The notes beneath the pieces are model-generated. The model was not told where the DNA came from and ran no database searches. It saw nothing but the letters and a program-made list of their open reading frames with translations. From positions 186,001 through 250,000 of the forward strand of contig NZ_JAAIXZ010000015.1 of assembly GCF_010894435.1 (NCBI RefSeq): a stretch of 64,000 nucleotides of DNA, in the 5' to 3' direction. The translations under genes were made by a program, and so were the position numbers. The DNA comes from Pyxidicoccus trucidator (GTDB lineage Bacteria > Myxococcota > Myxococcia > Myxococcales > Myxococcaceae). Below are positions 50,647 to 59,120 of the stretch, one piece after another (position 1 is the stretch's first letter; every line of letters begins with the position of its first letter).

Positions 50647-51462
50647 TTACGGCGCTCCGGCGCCGGCGGCCTTCTCCGCTCCGCCCTTGATGATCTGGAT
50701 GATCTCCCGGCGCTTCTGCTCCAGCACCCGGGTGCGCTCGCCGGACAGCAGCGTGCTGATGGTGGCGCGGCCGCGCTCCTCGATGAGGTCCACGTCGTCC
50801 TCGTTGCGCAGGGTGAGCGTCAGCGCGCCCAGCTCCGTCGCCAGCACGAGGATTTCCGCCTCTTCCGGCAGCACCATCAGCGAGATGTTGTTGTACTCGC
50901 GCTGGCCCTCCGGAATCAGGTTCACGTTCGTGGTGCCTGTGATCTTGCCCGTGGCCACCACGATGACGTTCTGGAGCAGCGTCACGGCCACGCTCTCGTC
51001 CGTCTGCGGATCACGGAACGTGCCGATGACGTCCACCTTGTCGTTGGGGCGGATCCACCCGCCCACCGACGTGGTGTTCTTCGCCTCGATGGTGATGGCG
51101 CGAGCCTTGCGCTGCACCTTCGAGGACAGCCGCTCGGCGGCCTTGGTGGTCTCGAACTGGCTCCACAGCAGCGGATCACCCGACTGCAGCGCCACCAGCA
51201 CCTTCTGGTTCACCACGTAGGAGGCCGAGTCCGGACGCACCACCGACGAGGTGACGAACTGCTCCGGCACCGAGCGCTGGGAGATCATCTCGAAAGTGAT
51301 GACCGTGCCTTCGGGGACATCCTGGGCCGCGACGACAACCGGCACCAGGTTCCAACCGCGGCGGACATCCGCCTCCTTCTTCTTGATGGCGGAATACGCG
51401 ATGACGCCGGCCAGCAGGCCCAGCACGAGCGCGACGACAAGCGGAGTCTTGCCCTTCAGCAT
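50647..51462 (-). CDS. cpaB: Flp/Tad assembly protein CpaB (RcpC)
   Basis: A 271-residue periplasmic protein anchored by one N-terminal helix (PLVVALVLGLLAGVIAYSAI). The SAF-like domain follows (VPVVVAAQDVPEGTVITFEM), then the RcpC beta domain (RAITIEAKNTTSVGGWIRPN, KVDVIGTFRDP, TLLQNVIVVATG). It is thought to stabilise the secretin channel. It is the first gene of cpaB-tadB-tadC, with its own good promoter about 100 bases upstream. Confidence 0.92.
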   Translation of the reverse strand: MLKGKTPLVVALVLGLLAGVIAYSAIKKKEADVRRGWNLVPVVVAAQDVPEGTVITFEMISQRSVPEQFVTSSVVRPDSASYVVNQKVLVALQSGDPLLWSQFETTKAAERLSSKVQRKARAITIEAKNTTSVGGWIRPNDKVDVIGTFRDPQTDESVAVTLLQNVIVVATGKITGTTNVNLIPEGQREYNNISLMVLPEEAEILVLATELGALTLTLRNEDDVDLIEERGRATISTLLSGERTRVLEQKRREIIQIIKGGAEKAAGAGAP

Positions 51463-51564
51463 GATTCAGGAACCTCCAAAACGGGGGGTGCCGTTCGGCG
51501 GTGAGGCGGGGTCCAGAGGGGGTGTTCGAATACAGTCAGGCGCAACAGGCGCGAATGGCGCGGG

Positions 51565-51594
51565 ATGTTAGCCGTGCAATACGGCAGGTGTCAA
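51565..51594 (-). promoter_or_regulatory. Promoter of cpaB-tadB-tadC
   Basis: On the minus strand a perfect -35 TTGACA (51589-51594) and TAACAT (51565-51570) are 18 bases apart. The start would be near 51558, leaving a leader of about 95 bases before cpaB. It is the best sigma-70-like match I found besides the tRNA promoter. Confidence 0.65.
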
Positions 51595-51666
51595 AACCAC
51601 CTCCCGCGATAGCCCCGCATCCCGCGCCAATCCGGAACGAAAGTCCCGGGGTTTTCAGAGGGAGTG

Positions 51667-52371
51667 CTACAGGTCGTCGATGTCGTCGCGGTCCGACGCC
51701 GTGAGGCCCTTGCCCTCGGTGATGCTGTAGATGGCGTCCTGCACCACGTCGGCGTCGTCCTCGCTGTCGATGCGCTTGTCCGCCAGCAGGCCGAGCAACT
51801 CCTGGAGGGCGGCGTCGCTGGTGACGGGCCCGATGCGGTAGGGGGTGCCCCGCTCGTTGGGGTTCTGCGACTCGTTGAGGCAGTACGTGAAGAGGGGCAC
51901 CACCTCGGCCTCGGGGTCCGTGCCTCCATCCGGCGGCCCGCCGGAGCCATTGTCCGTGGGCGGCACCGTCACGACGACGCGCTCCACCAGCAGGCCGTTC
52001 TGGAAGCCCTCGGAGGCGGAGACGATGACGAGCCCCGGGGGGAACACCACCTGCACCGGCGCGCCCGTGCTGTTGCGCAGCGGCACGCAGACCTGCACGT
52101 ACTCGCCGGAGCCGTTGCCCGGAACGCCGTTGCCACAGTCCGACGACAGGTCGTCCGCGCCGAACACCGTGCCGCTGACCGTCACGCCCGCCGGCAACGT
52201 GAAGGGCGTGCCCCGCGGCTCGCCCGGGTCGTCGCCCAGGCCGGGGCGGACTTCATTCTCGCCGGTGCCGGGCGGGTCGTCCGTCCCCTCGTCATCATCG
52301 CCACTGCACGCCAGCACTCCCGCTCCCACACCCACCGCGACGACCAGCCACTTCCAGGCCGCATGCGCCAT
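51667..52371 (-). CDS. Lipoprotein A of a tandem pair in the Tad-type locus
   Basis: A 234-residue lipoprotein (Cys22 in AGVLACSG), followed by an acidic spacer. AAGGAG precedes the ATG by 7 bases. Residues 52-140 are beta-rich, with Cys79 and Cys95 probably paired and a hydrophobic core (PVQVVFPPGLVIVSASEGFQ). Then YCLNE (Cys164) and VVQDAIYSITEGKGL (Gln211) follow. It is a clear paralogue of the neighbouring lipoprotein, with several near-identical blocks. The family is not recognised by name. A role as an outer-membrane partner of the Tad-type filament is inferred from position. Confidence 0.8.
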   Translation of the reverse strand: MAHAAWKWLVVAVGVGAGVLACSGDDDEGTDDPPGTGENEVRPGLGDDPGEPRGTPFTLPAGVTVSGTVFGADDLSSDCGNGVPGNGSGEYVQVCVPLRNSTGAPVQVVFPPGLVIVSASEGFQNGLLVERVVVTVPPTDNGSGGPPDGGTDPEAEVVPLFTYCLNESQNPNERGTPYRIGPVTSDAALQELLGLLADKRIDSEDDADVVQDAIYSITEGKGLTASDRDDIDDL

Positions 52372-52485
52372 TGCGCGCTCCTTGGTTTTCGTCAGTGCTG
52401 CGAGGGCGGCCCGTCCGGCCGCGAGCCGCCCCGTCCTCTGCCGCGCCAGGCCCGCCCCGCGAAGGGACGGAGGGCCTCGCGCGGA

Positions 52486-53181
52486 TTACAGGTCCTTGAG
52501 GGCCTCGCGGTCCTCGGCCGTGAGGCCGTCGCCATCGGAGACGCTGAAGACGGCCTCCTGGACGGCTTCCACCGGATCTCGCTGGTTGGAGATGTCCTTG
52601 CCCTCCATCAGCGTGAAGATTTCACGCATCTTCGGGTGGTCGGTGATGGGGCCCAGCTCGAAGCGCGCGGACGAGTCGGACGGGTCACTCGACTTGTTGA
52701 TGCAGTACAAGTGCAGGGGGATGCTCACCGTCTCCGACTCGGCGCCCCCGTCGACCCCACCGGGCCCGTTCGAGGTGGGAGGTATCGTGACGACCTCTCG
52801 CTCCACCAGGATGCCGTTCTGGTACGTCTCCGAAGCGGAGACGATGACGAGGCCCGGGGGGAAGACCACCTGCACCGGAGCGCCCGTGGTGTTCCTCACC
52901 TCGAGGCAGCCCCGCACATTGAGGCCACTGCCCACGGGGGCCACCTGGGACTCCGAGCAGTCGCCGTCATCGTTCGCGCCCTTGATGGTGCCGGACACCA
53001 CCTGCACGCCCGCGGGGAACGAGAACGGCGTGCCCTTCGGCGCGCTCCGGTTCTTGCCGAAGCCGGGCTCCACCCCCGCCGGCGTGTCGTCATCCGGGTC
53101 CGTCCCGTCCCCATCGTCCTTACAACCCGCCGCCCCCACCAGGGCCGCGACCATCAGCCACGTCCAACGCGCCTTTGCCAT
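52486..53181 (-). CDS. Lipoprotein B of a tandem pair in the Tad-type locus
   Basis: A 231-residue lipoprotein (Cys20 in VGAAGCKDD) with an Asp-rich spacer. Its layout matches the neighbour: beta-rich segment with Cys75 and Cys92, the shared core PVQVVFPPGLVIVSASETYQ, LYCIN (Cys160) and AVQEAVFSVSDGDGL (Gln208), ending in a short acidic tail. It is the upstream copy. The pair clearly arose by duplication. The 114 bases between them contain a GGGCGGC/GCCGCCC inverted repeat (52404-52431). Confidence 0.8.
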   Translation of the reverse strand: MAKARWTWLMVAALVGAAGCKDDGDGTDPDDDTPAGVEPGFGKNRSAPKGTPFSFPAGVQVVSGTIKGANDDGDCSESQVAPVGSGLNVRGCLEVRNTTGAPVQVVFPPGLVIVSASETYQNGILVEREVVTIPPTSNGPGGVDGGAESETVSIPLHLYCINKSSDPSDSSARFELGPITDHPKMREIFTLMEGKDISNQRDPVEAVQEAVFSVSDGDGLTAEDREALKDL

Positions 53182-53298
53182 ATGCGCCTCTCCCTGAGCT
53201 GCCAGCAGCGCCCTCCGAAGGGAGGTGCCGCCGGGTCAGTATGAACCCGGAGCCTCGCCGGGCCTGCTTTCCGAGGCAACCCCGCAAGCATCCCCTCG

Positions 53299-54042
53299 TC
53301 AAGGAAGCAATGAAGCGGGGGGTTCAGCGGCAGGCAGGTCGGGGTTGAAGAGGCCGGTGAGGACGACAGGCTCGCCGGTGTCGTCGCGAAGGAGCGCGGG
53401 CTGCCCCTGCTCCAGGCCGACCACGCGCAGGGTGAAGGTGACGCCATCCGGGGAGACGAAGAGCCACACGTCTCCCGGGGTGGGCTGCTCCACCCGCGAG
53501 TCCGGCGCCTCGACGCGCACCACCCGCGGCGGCACGGCCTGGAAGGTCCGGTTCCGCACGCGGGCGTCCGCGCGGAGTCCCTGCTCCAGCAGGGCCTGCC
53601 AGGGCGCGGTCTCCACCGGCACCTCGGCCCGCGTCTGCAGCCGCTGCACCATCTCCAGGTGGACGCGGCGCGCGGAGGCGAGGATGGCCAGGTTGGCCCG
53701 CTGCTCGGAGCGCGCCGCGGGCGGCTCACGCCCCAGGGCGAGCGTCCCTCCAAGGCCCGCGAGCACCGCCAGCGAGGCCCACAGCGGCGCGGAGCGGCGC
53801 AGCACCAGTCCCACCAGCAGCCGTGCCGCGCCCACCGCCGCCGCCACCGAGCCCAGCAGCAGCACCCCCCGTGGCGGAGCGCCCACGTGGAAGGAGCGGG
53901 AGAGGGCGTCCAGCAGGTGCCGCCACTCGGGAAGCGCGGCGCCCAGCGGCACCGCCGACAGGGCGAGGAAGACGCCCGCGTGCACCAGGCGCAGGCCCCA
54001 GGACGAGGGGCCCCCTTCCCTGCTCCGGACCACCGCCGTCAT
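53299..54042 (-). CDS. Membrane protein of unknown function in the Tad-type locus
   Basis: A 247-residue protein. Three hydrophobic segments (LVHAGVFLALSAVPLGAALP, GVLLLGSVAAAVGAARLLVG, LWASLAVLAGLGGTLALG) fill residues about 18-110. A soluble domain of about 135 residues follows, with a helix and several strands (GDVWLFVSPDGVTFTLRVVG), likely periplasmic. No family is recognised. Its ATG overlaps the stop of the Flp-like prepilin gene (ATGA), so the two are made together. The 117 bases beyond its stop precede lipoprotein B. Confidence 0.75.
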   Translation of the reverse strand: MTAVVRSREGGPSSWGLRLVHAGVFLALSAVPLGAALPEWRHLLDALSRSFHVGAPPRGVLLLGSVAAAVGAARLLVGLVLRRSAPLWASLAVLAGLGGTLALGREPPAARSEQRANLAILASARRVHLEMVQRLQTRAEVPVETAPWQALLEQGLRADARVRNRTFQAVPPRVVRVEAPDSRVEQPTPGDVWLFVSPDGVTFTLRVVGLEQGQPALLRDDTGEPVVLTGLFNPDLPAAEPPASLLP

Positions 54043-54269
54043 GGGAACGGCAGGTTGAGCACGAAGTAGAACGAGTCGTAATAGACCTGGTAGGCCTCCA
54101 TGAACAGGTCGATGACGTTGGACTGCCGGTCATCGGTCCACCGGACCTTCACCGACGCTCCGACGATGAGCGCCACGACGAGGACCCAGTTGAGCAGGGA
54201 GTATTCCAACATCGCCTGTCCACGCGAGGCACGGCGGCTGGAGCGCGGCATCTTCGTCGCGGGATTCAT
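54039..54269 (-). CDS. Flp-like prepilin, 76 aa
   Basis: A small protein from ATG 54269 with GAGGAG 5 bases upstream. A basic leader of 17 residues ends SRRASRG, followed by QAMLEYSLLNWVLVVALIVG. This is exactly the G/XXXXEY processing motif of Tad/Flp prepilins, with Glu and Tyr at mature positions 5 and 6. The mature form would be 59 residues with an aromatic C-terminus (YQVYYDSFYFVLNLPFP). It is the best candidate in the window for the main filament subunit. It overlaps the flanking genes at both ends. The processing peptidase is not encoded nearby. Confidence 0.8.
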   Translation of the reverse strand: MNPATKMPRSSRRASRGQAMLEYSLLNWVLVVALIVGASVKVRWTDDRQSNVIDLFMEAYQVYYDSFYFVLNLPFP

Positions 54270-55081
54270 GGGCTCTCCTCTTCCTCTTCGCCTTCCTCCG
54301 ACTGTAGCCAGGGAAGGTTGGCGAACTTCTGTTCGGCGTACTCGAGGCGGATCTGCGGCTCGTTCGGCAGCGGCATGCGGATGCGGGACTTCGCGTCCAC
54401 ACCATACTCCGCCACCTCCATGCTCTGGCCGATTCCTGGAATCTCGATTTTCGCCAGGTTGATGACGGGCAGCTCGCGGCTGATCCACATGCGCTTGATG
54501 ACGGTGGAGCGCAGCACCACCTCCACCGGGACGGCGGTGACGGTGCCCGCGTGCGTCATCAGGCGCGACTGCTTGCCGGCGCGGACGGACGGGCGGGGCA
54601 TGGCGCTCGGCGGCGGGGACGCCTTCGCCCGGGGGGCCTCCTCCGGGGGTGGCTTCTTCTTCAGCGAGTGCTCCAGCGCCTCGGGCGAGTACTCCTGCGG
54701 CTTGCCGTAGCCCGCGGAGGCGATGAGTCGGGTGATGGGGTGATGCTTCGGGTTCTCCTCCTCACCCAGGGCGACCAGCATCTTCATCTGCCCGAGGGGC
54801 GAGCGCATCGCCGGGTGGGTTCCGAACTCCACCTCCAGCCACACCGCGTCCCGCTCGTACCGGTCCTTCTCCTGCCCCACGACGGCCATGCGCCAGTAGT
54901 GCACGCGCGCGCCGCCCCCATCCATGCGGTAGGTGACCCAGTCGCCCACCCGCGAGGTCCGCGCGCCCTTGGACATGTGGTCCATCAAGGCCTGCATCGC
55001 GGGCTGCGGCGGCGCCGCGGCGCGGGCGGGCGCGGCGGACAGCAGCAGGGCCAGTGCGAGGCAGGTCACCCGGGCGTTCAC
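54266..55081 (-). CDS. Periplasmic protein of unknown function, 271 aa
   Basis: It starts at GTG 55081, overlapping the previous stop (GTGA). A signal peptide (ARVTCLALALLLSAAPARAA) leads to a mature protein with strands near GDWVTYRMDGGGARVHYWRM and AVWLEVEFGTHPAM. A Lys/Pro-rich insert follows (KKKPPPEEAPRAKASPPP), then a second beta segment (VPVEVVLRSTVIKRMWISRE), and it ends in a Glu run. It resembles no named family I know. Tight overlaps place it in one translation unit with the Flp-like prepilin. Confidence 0.75.
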   Translation of the reverse strand: MNARVTCLALALLLSAAPARAAAPPQPAMQALMDHMSKGARTSRVGDWVTYRMDGGGARVHYWRMAVVGQEKDRYERDAVWLEVEFGTHPAMRSPLGQMKMLVALGEEENPKHHPITRLIASAGYGKPQEYSPEALEHSLKKKPPPEEAPRAKASPPPSAMPRPSVRAGKQSRLMTHAGTVTAVPVEVVLRSTVIKRMWISRELPVINLAKIEIPGIGQSMEVAEYGVDAKSRIRMPLPNEPQIRLEYAEQKFANLPWLQSEEGEEEEESP

Positions 55082-55857
55082 TTCGAGCCCTCCTGGGGCG
55101 TGCGCTTCGAGCGCTCGTGGGCCTGCCGGCTCTCCCGCACGGCGTCGTTGTTGGGCATGGCATCGGGCCGGTCGGAGCCCACCCACATCTGTACCATGGC
55201 CGTCAGCCCCGCCTCCACGGGCCGCAGGGTCGTCACCACCTGCTCGCCCTTCCGGGCATGCTCCAGGGTGAGCTGCGTCTCCCCGCCCAGCTTCAGGGCG
55301 GCCTGGCGCACCGGCTCGTAGCCCTGCTTGCCGAGCTCCTGGCTGACACGCAGGCGCACCTCCTCCATGCTGCCTTTGACGAGCGAGGAGCGGTTCTGCG
55401 AGCCCCCGGGCGCGTCCCGCGTGGACATGTCCTGGGTGAAGAGCATCCCCTCCACCTTGACCAGCCCGGGAGACGGATTCTTCGGCGCGCTCACCCACAA
55501 GTCACGCAGCACGGTGAAGCCCACCGTCTTGCCCAGGTGCCGGCGGAGGACGACGCCCCGCTGCAGGCCCTCGCGCGTGTAGAGGGCGGACACCACCGCC
55601 TCGTTCTCCAGGTCCCCGTCCACCGACGTCGGGTAGCCCTGCGAGCGCCAGTGGCGCGTGAAGTAGTCCGCCACCTTCTGCAGGGAGTCGTCCGTGGTGA
55701 AGTACGCCATGCGGTAGTACTCACCGGCGATGACCAGGTCATTGCCGATGCGCGTGTGCACCGTGCCCGGGTAGACGGGCAGTTCCTGCTGGGCATGGGC
55801 GGCCAGGGCCCCCACCGTCAGCAGCAGCGCGCAGAGCCGGGCGAGAAGGCTACTCAC
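55078..55857 (-). CDS. Periplasmic protein of unknown function, 259 aa
   Basis: GTG 55857 overlaps the upstream TadE-like stop by 8 bases. A signal peptide (LLARLCALLLTVGALAAHAQ) is followed by a folded domain with YPGTVHTRIGNDLVIAGEYY and KVADYFTRHWRSQGYPTSVD. This strand-then-helix pattern is typical of small periplasmic alpha/beta modules. The C-terminus has another alpha/beta unit and a charged tail. The sequence around MVQMWVGSDRPD has no recognised motif. The function is probably tied to the Tad-type apparatus by context. Confidence 0.75.
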   Translation of the reverse strand: MSSLLARLCALLLTVGALAAHAQQELPVYPGTVHTRIGNDLVIAGEYYRMAYFTTDDSLQKVADYFTRHWRSQGYPTSVDGDLENEAVVSALYTREGLQRGVVLRRHLGKTVGFTVLRDLWVSAPKNPSPGLVKVEGMLFTQDMSTRDAPGGSQNRSSLVKGSMEEVRLRVSQELGKQGYEPVRQAALKLGGETQLTLEHARKGEQVVTTLRPVEAGLTAMVQMWVGSDRPDAMPNNDAVRESRQAHERSKRTPQEGSK

Positions 55858-57031
55858 AGTTGATGATGTCCTCGTTCTTGTCGCCCTGGGTGGAGTCGTT
55901 GCTGGTGGGCGCCGACGCATCCTCCGCCTGGGGGTTCTTGCAGCCCATGAAGTGCTCACCGCGGGCCGCGAAGATCTTCGCGTACTGCGCGTTCGCATAC
56001 GTGTTGTCCCGGAACGGAGCGGTGTCGAAGCACTGCGGCCGCTCCGTGTCGAGCAGCTCGACGTCGTCCGACATCTGGTCCTGGAGGCCGTGCGCCGCGG
56101 GCAGTGGATAGCTGTCGACACCGGTGCAGTCGGACGGAGGCGCGTCCGGCAACCCGTAGTTCTTGGAGATGACGAAGGTGCCGAGGAAGGCCGGCGCGAA
56201 GGACTTGAAGAAGTCCAGCGCGGCCCCCACCGGCGAGCTCTCGATGCGCTCCTTGACGCCCAGGAAGGTCATCCGGTTGACCTGCGCGTACAGGCCATGG
56301 GGGTCGCTGCCCTCGGTATGACCGCCCGCCCGCCGGCCATTGATGACAGCATCGCCGCCGTCCGGCAGGTGCCACCCGGTGGCGTACATGGAGTGGCGGG
56401 TGCTCAGCTGCAGGCTGGCGAGCGACTGGCCTCCGAAGGTGTCCACCTGGGCGAAGCCGCCCTGGCCCCGCTCGAGATAGCGCTGGGGGAGGATGACGTT
56501 GTCGAAGCTCATCGACACCCGCGACTCCACCCAGCCCTTGGTGTTGAACCGCCAGAAGCCCAGCAGGCCGTTGGCGCCGCCGTTCACCGCGCCGAGGATG
56601 GTGTTGGCCATGCCGTCGCTGCTGTTGCCCAGCACCAGGCCGGCCTCGATGAAGGGCACGTCCTTGTTGGTCACATCCGCCTGGATGTTGGCGTAGCGCG
56701 CGATGAAGGAGCCGGGCTGGGCATTGGTCTCCACCGAGTCCATGTCCCTGAAGCGCTCCTGGACCTCTTCCATGGCCTCGCGCTTCGCGTCCTCGAAGGC
56801 GCCGTCATGGTCCGCGTTGCCGAAGTCGGACAGGGTGTAGCTGGTCATCTCCCAGGAGGAGTAGCGCGCCAGCTCCAGGAGCTTCACCTTCGCCCGCACC
56901 AGCTCGGTGAGATACATGCTGAACATCAAAATCATCACCAGCACCGGCACGGCGAGCGCGAACTCGACGGTGGCGGCGCCCCGGCGCGGGGCCCTGCGCT
57001 GTCTTGGAGAGTGCATCCGCGGGCTCCGCAT
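55850..57031 (-). CDS. TadE-like minor pseudopilin, 393 aa
   Basis: ATG 57031 overlaps the stop of the TadG-like gene (ATGA). A basic leader (RQRRAPRRG) is followed by AATVEFALAVPVLVMILMFS, a TadE-type prepilin motif with Glu at mature position 5. The remaining 340 residues are a large exported domain with several cysteines (DCTGVDS, PQCFDT, MGCKNP, INCE at the very end). Typical TadE proteins are under 200 residues, so this is oversized, as reported for the large pilin-like subunits of the M. xanthus Kil system. Confidence 0.82.
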   Translation of the reverse strand: MRSPRMHSPRQRRAPRRGAATVEFALAVPVLVMILMFSMYLTELVRAKVKLLELARYSSWEMTSYTLSDFGNADHDGAFEDAKREAMEEVQERFRDMDSVETNAQPGSFIARYANIQADVTNKDVPFIEAGLVLGNSSDGMANTILGAVNGGANGLLGFWRFNTKGWVESRVSMSFDNVILPQRYLERGQGGFAQVDTFGGQSLASLQLSTRHSMYATGWHLPDGGDAVINGRRAGGHTEGSDPHGLYAQVNRMTFLGVKERIESSPVGAALDFFKSFAPAFLGTFVISKNYGLPDAPPSDCTGVDSYPLPAAHGLQDQMSDDVELLDTERPQCFDTAPFRDNTYANAQYAKIFAARGEHFMGCKNPQAEDASAPTSNDSTQGDKNEDIINCE

Positions 57032-59118
57032 CAGTGGGTGATGATCTTGGGGGCGATGCTCTGGAGCATGCCCGGCAGGCTGTCGTGCAGGCTGCCGACC
57101 AGGGGCAGGTTGTGGCGGCCCTGGTAGACGGAGGCCAGGCGCGGGCGCCAGTACGGATTGAAGAAGTTGGGGTGCTCCGTCCAGTTGCCGGGCCGGTGGT
57201 AGTAGGTCTGCCCGCGGGTGATGACGTTGAGACCCTCGGAGAAGCTGAGGAACTTCTTCCGGTTGTTCTCCATTTCCAGCCCGTCCGTGTCGGCGGTGAA
57301 GTTGAAGCGCACCTTGCCCTCCTCGTTCAGCAGCGCGGGGGCGTTGGTGCCGGCTTCCTTGTCCTTCAGGTCCCGGTTGGTGATTTCGTCCGGGGACTTG
57401 TTGAGCGCGACCCAGGTGGACGGCTGGTTGAAGTCGAACCTGTAGCGCGGCGCCGCTCCGTTGGTGGCCGTGCGGCCGCACACGCCCTGGAACTGGCCCG
57501 GCTCGAAGTGCATGAACGGGATGACGCCCTTCCACGGGTGGTTGCCGTCCTCCGCCGGGTGCACGTTCGCGGTGTAGACGTCCATCTCCCCAGCGCCGAG
57601 GATACAGACGGGGAGGACGCAGACCTCGTTCTTGGTGACGCCCACCTCGCCCTCGGGGCCCTCGGGGCGCCGGCGGTCCCGCCAGCGGCTGTCACCCGTC
57701 GGCAGCCGGTCGGGATGGACACGCCAGTGCACGCCGCCGTCGCGGTACGAGCCCTCCTGGTCGTTCATGGCCCAGATGCTCGTCTTGGCCATGAACTGGT
57801 AGGGCAGCTTCTTCCGAGAGGTGTCGTCCAGGCCCTTGCGAGGGTCACCCCAGCAGCGCCCGACGTTCCTCTCGTCGGTCTTGCAGGACAGCGGGTTGGT
57901 GACGCCGGGGAAGCCCGCCGGACCGAACTTGATCCAATACAGGTCGTCAGAGCCGAGGTTGTCTCCCTGGGCCATCATGCCGAGTGACGGAATGATGCCG
58001 TCATTCCAGTCGCGGATGGTGTTGCGCGTCCTGCGCGTGTTGACGGCCTTGTCGCGGTTCGGGTTGTTGTGCGTCAGCAGGCGCGTCTGCCCCAGCTTGC
58101 CGAAGCTGAAGACCCCGGGGATGTCGACCTCGTTGTTGAGCCACTCCCCGATGATGCCCAGGAAGTCCGGCAGGGGGATGAGGTCGCCCAGCCGACGCGA
58201 GGTGATGAACTTCTGCTGGCAGGAGATGAGGTCCACCCCGCCGACTCCCAGCCCGCCCTTCGAGTCACACGCATAGCGGGTCGCATTGGAGATGCCGCCC
58301 ATGGAGCGCTTGGCGCGCGCCTCCTTGGACTCATAGGAGGTCGCCTTCGGGTCGATGGGCTTGAACGGATTGACGGGCATGCCCAGGGGGCGGCCTCCGG
58401 CCTCGGCGAAGTGGGCCTGGTCGAACAGGCACTGACTGATGACGCCGGTGACGCCCTGACTGATGAGCGAGTCGATGTTCTTGTCGTTGTCCGCGATGAC
58501 CGAGTCCGTCGTCTGCAGCACGTGCGTGGAGGCGGACATCATCACCGCCTGCGAGGCGAAGAACAGCACGCTGTTGAGCACCCAGTGCGTGGGGATGACG
58601 AGCTTGCCGATGAGCTTGTCCGGGTTGGTCGTTGTTATCAGCGTATGGAAGGCCATCACGACGGCACGCCACGCCTCCATCGCCGTGTCGATGACCTTGA
58701 GCACCTGCCCCACCACGGGAATCAGCTTCAAGGCGGGACAGGCTATCTTCCAGAAGAGGCCGTCATCGTCTCCCGCGCAGGGATTCAAGGTCTTCATGAA
58801 CCCGTAGGTGTCCGCCAGGAACGCCTCGGCGAAGTAGATGAGTGACAGCAACGACTGCCACAGCATCGCCGAGACGTAGTGGGACACCTGCGTGCGGTTG
58901 GCGTACGCGTAGAAGTTGAACGCGCGCGCCTCCATGGCGGCCATGGAGTAGGCGGCGGAGTCCGCCGTGTTCTGCAGGCGGATGCGCTCGTGCACCGTGT
59001 GGCCGATGTTGACGGTGGTCAACACGGCGATGGACATGACGAGCACCATCAGCGCGGCCAGCACCAGCGCCTGGCCTTCCTGGCGGCGGAAGCTCTGTCG
59101 GAGGGTCCGGGTAATCAT
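57031..59118 (-). CDS. TadG-like protein, 695 aa
   Basis: From ATG 59118, 2 bases after the preceding gene. The N-terminus RRQEGQALVLAALMVLVMSI resembles TadG and pseudopilin starts but lacks the Glu at position 5. It continues TVNIGHTVHERIRLQNTADS-AAYSMAAMEARA, a known TadG/DUF2134-style block that places mature helices in the periplasm. A second hydrophobic region (VSAMLWQSLLSLIYFAEAFL) and a large cysteine-containing domain follow. It may anchor the filament base or form a tip complex. Confidence 0.8.
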   Translation of the reverse strand: MITRTLRQSFRRQEGQALVLAALMVLVMSIAVLTTVNIGHTVHERIRLQNTADSAAYSMAAMEARAFNFYAYANRTQVSHYVSAMLWQSLLSLIYFAEAFLADTYGFMKTLNPCAGDDDGLFWKIACPALKLIPVVGQVLKVIDTAMEAWRAVVMAFHTLITTTNPDKLIGKLVIPTHWVLNSVLFFASQAVMMSASTHVLQTTDSVIADNDKNIDSLISQGVTGVISQCLFDQAHFAEAGGRPLGMPVNPFKPIDPKATSYESKEARAKRSMGGISNATRYACDSKGGLGVGGVDLISCQQKFITSRRLGDLIPLPDFLGIIGEWLNNEVDIPGVFSFGKLGQTRLLTHNNPNRDKAVNTRRTRNTIRDWNDGIIPSLGMMAQGDNLGSDDLYWIKFGPAGFPGVTNPLSCKTDERNVGRCWGDPRKGLDDTSRKKLPYQFMAKTSIWAMNDQEGSYRDGGVHWRVHPDRLPTGDSRWRDRRRPEGPEGEVGVTKNEVCVLPVCILGAGEMDVYTANVHPAEDGNHPWKGVIPFMHFEPGQFQGVCGRTATNGAAPRYRFDFNQPSTWVALNKSPDEITNRDLKDKEAGTNAPALLNEEGKVRFNFTADTDGLEMENNRKKFLSFSEGLNVITRGQTYYHRPGNWTEHPNFFNPYWRPRLASVYQGRHNLPLVGSLHDSLPGMLQSIAPKIITH

Positions 59119-59120
59119 GG

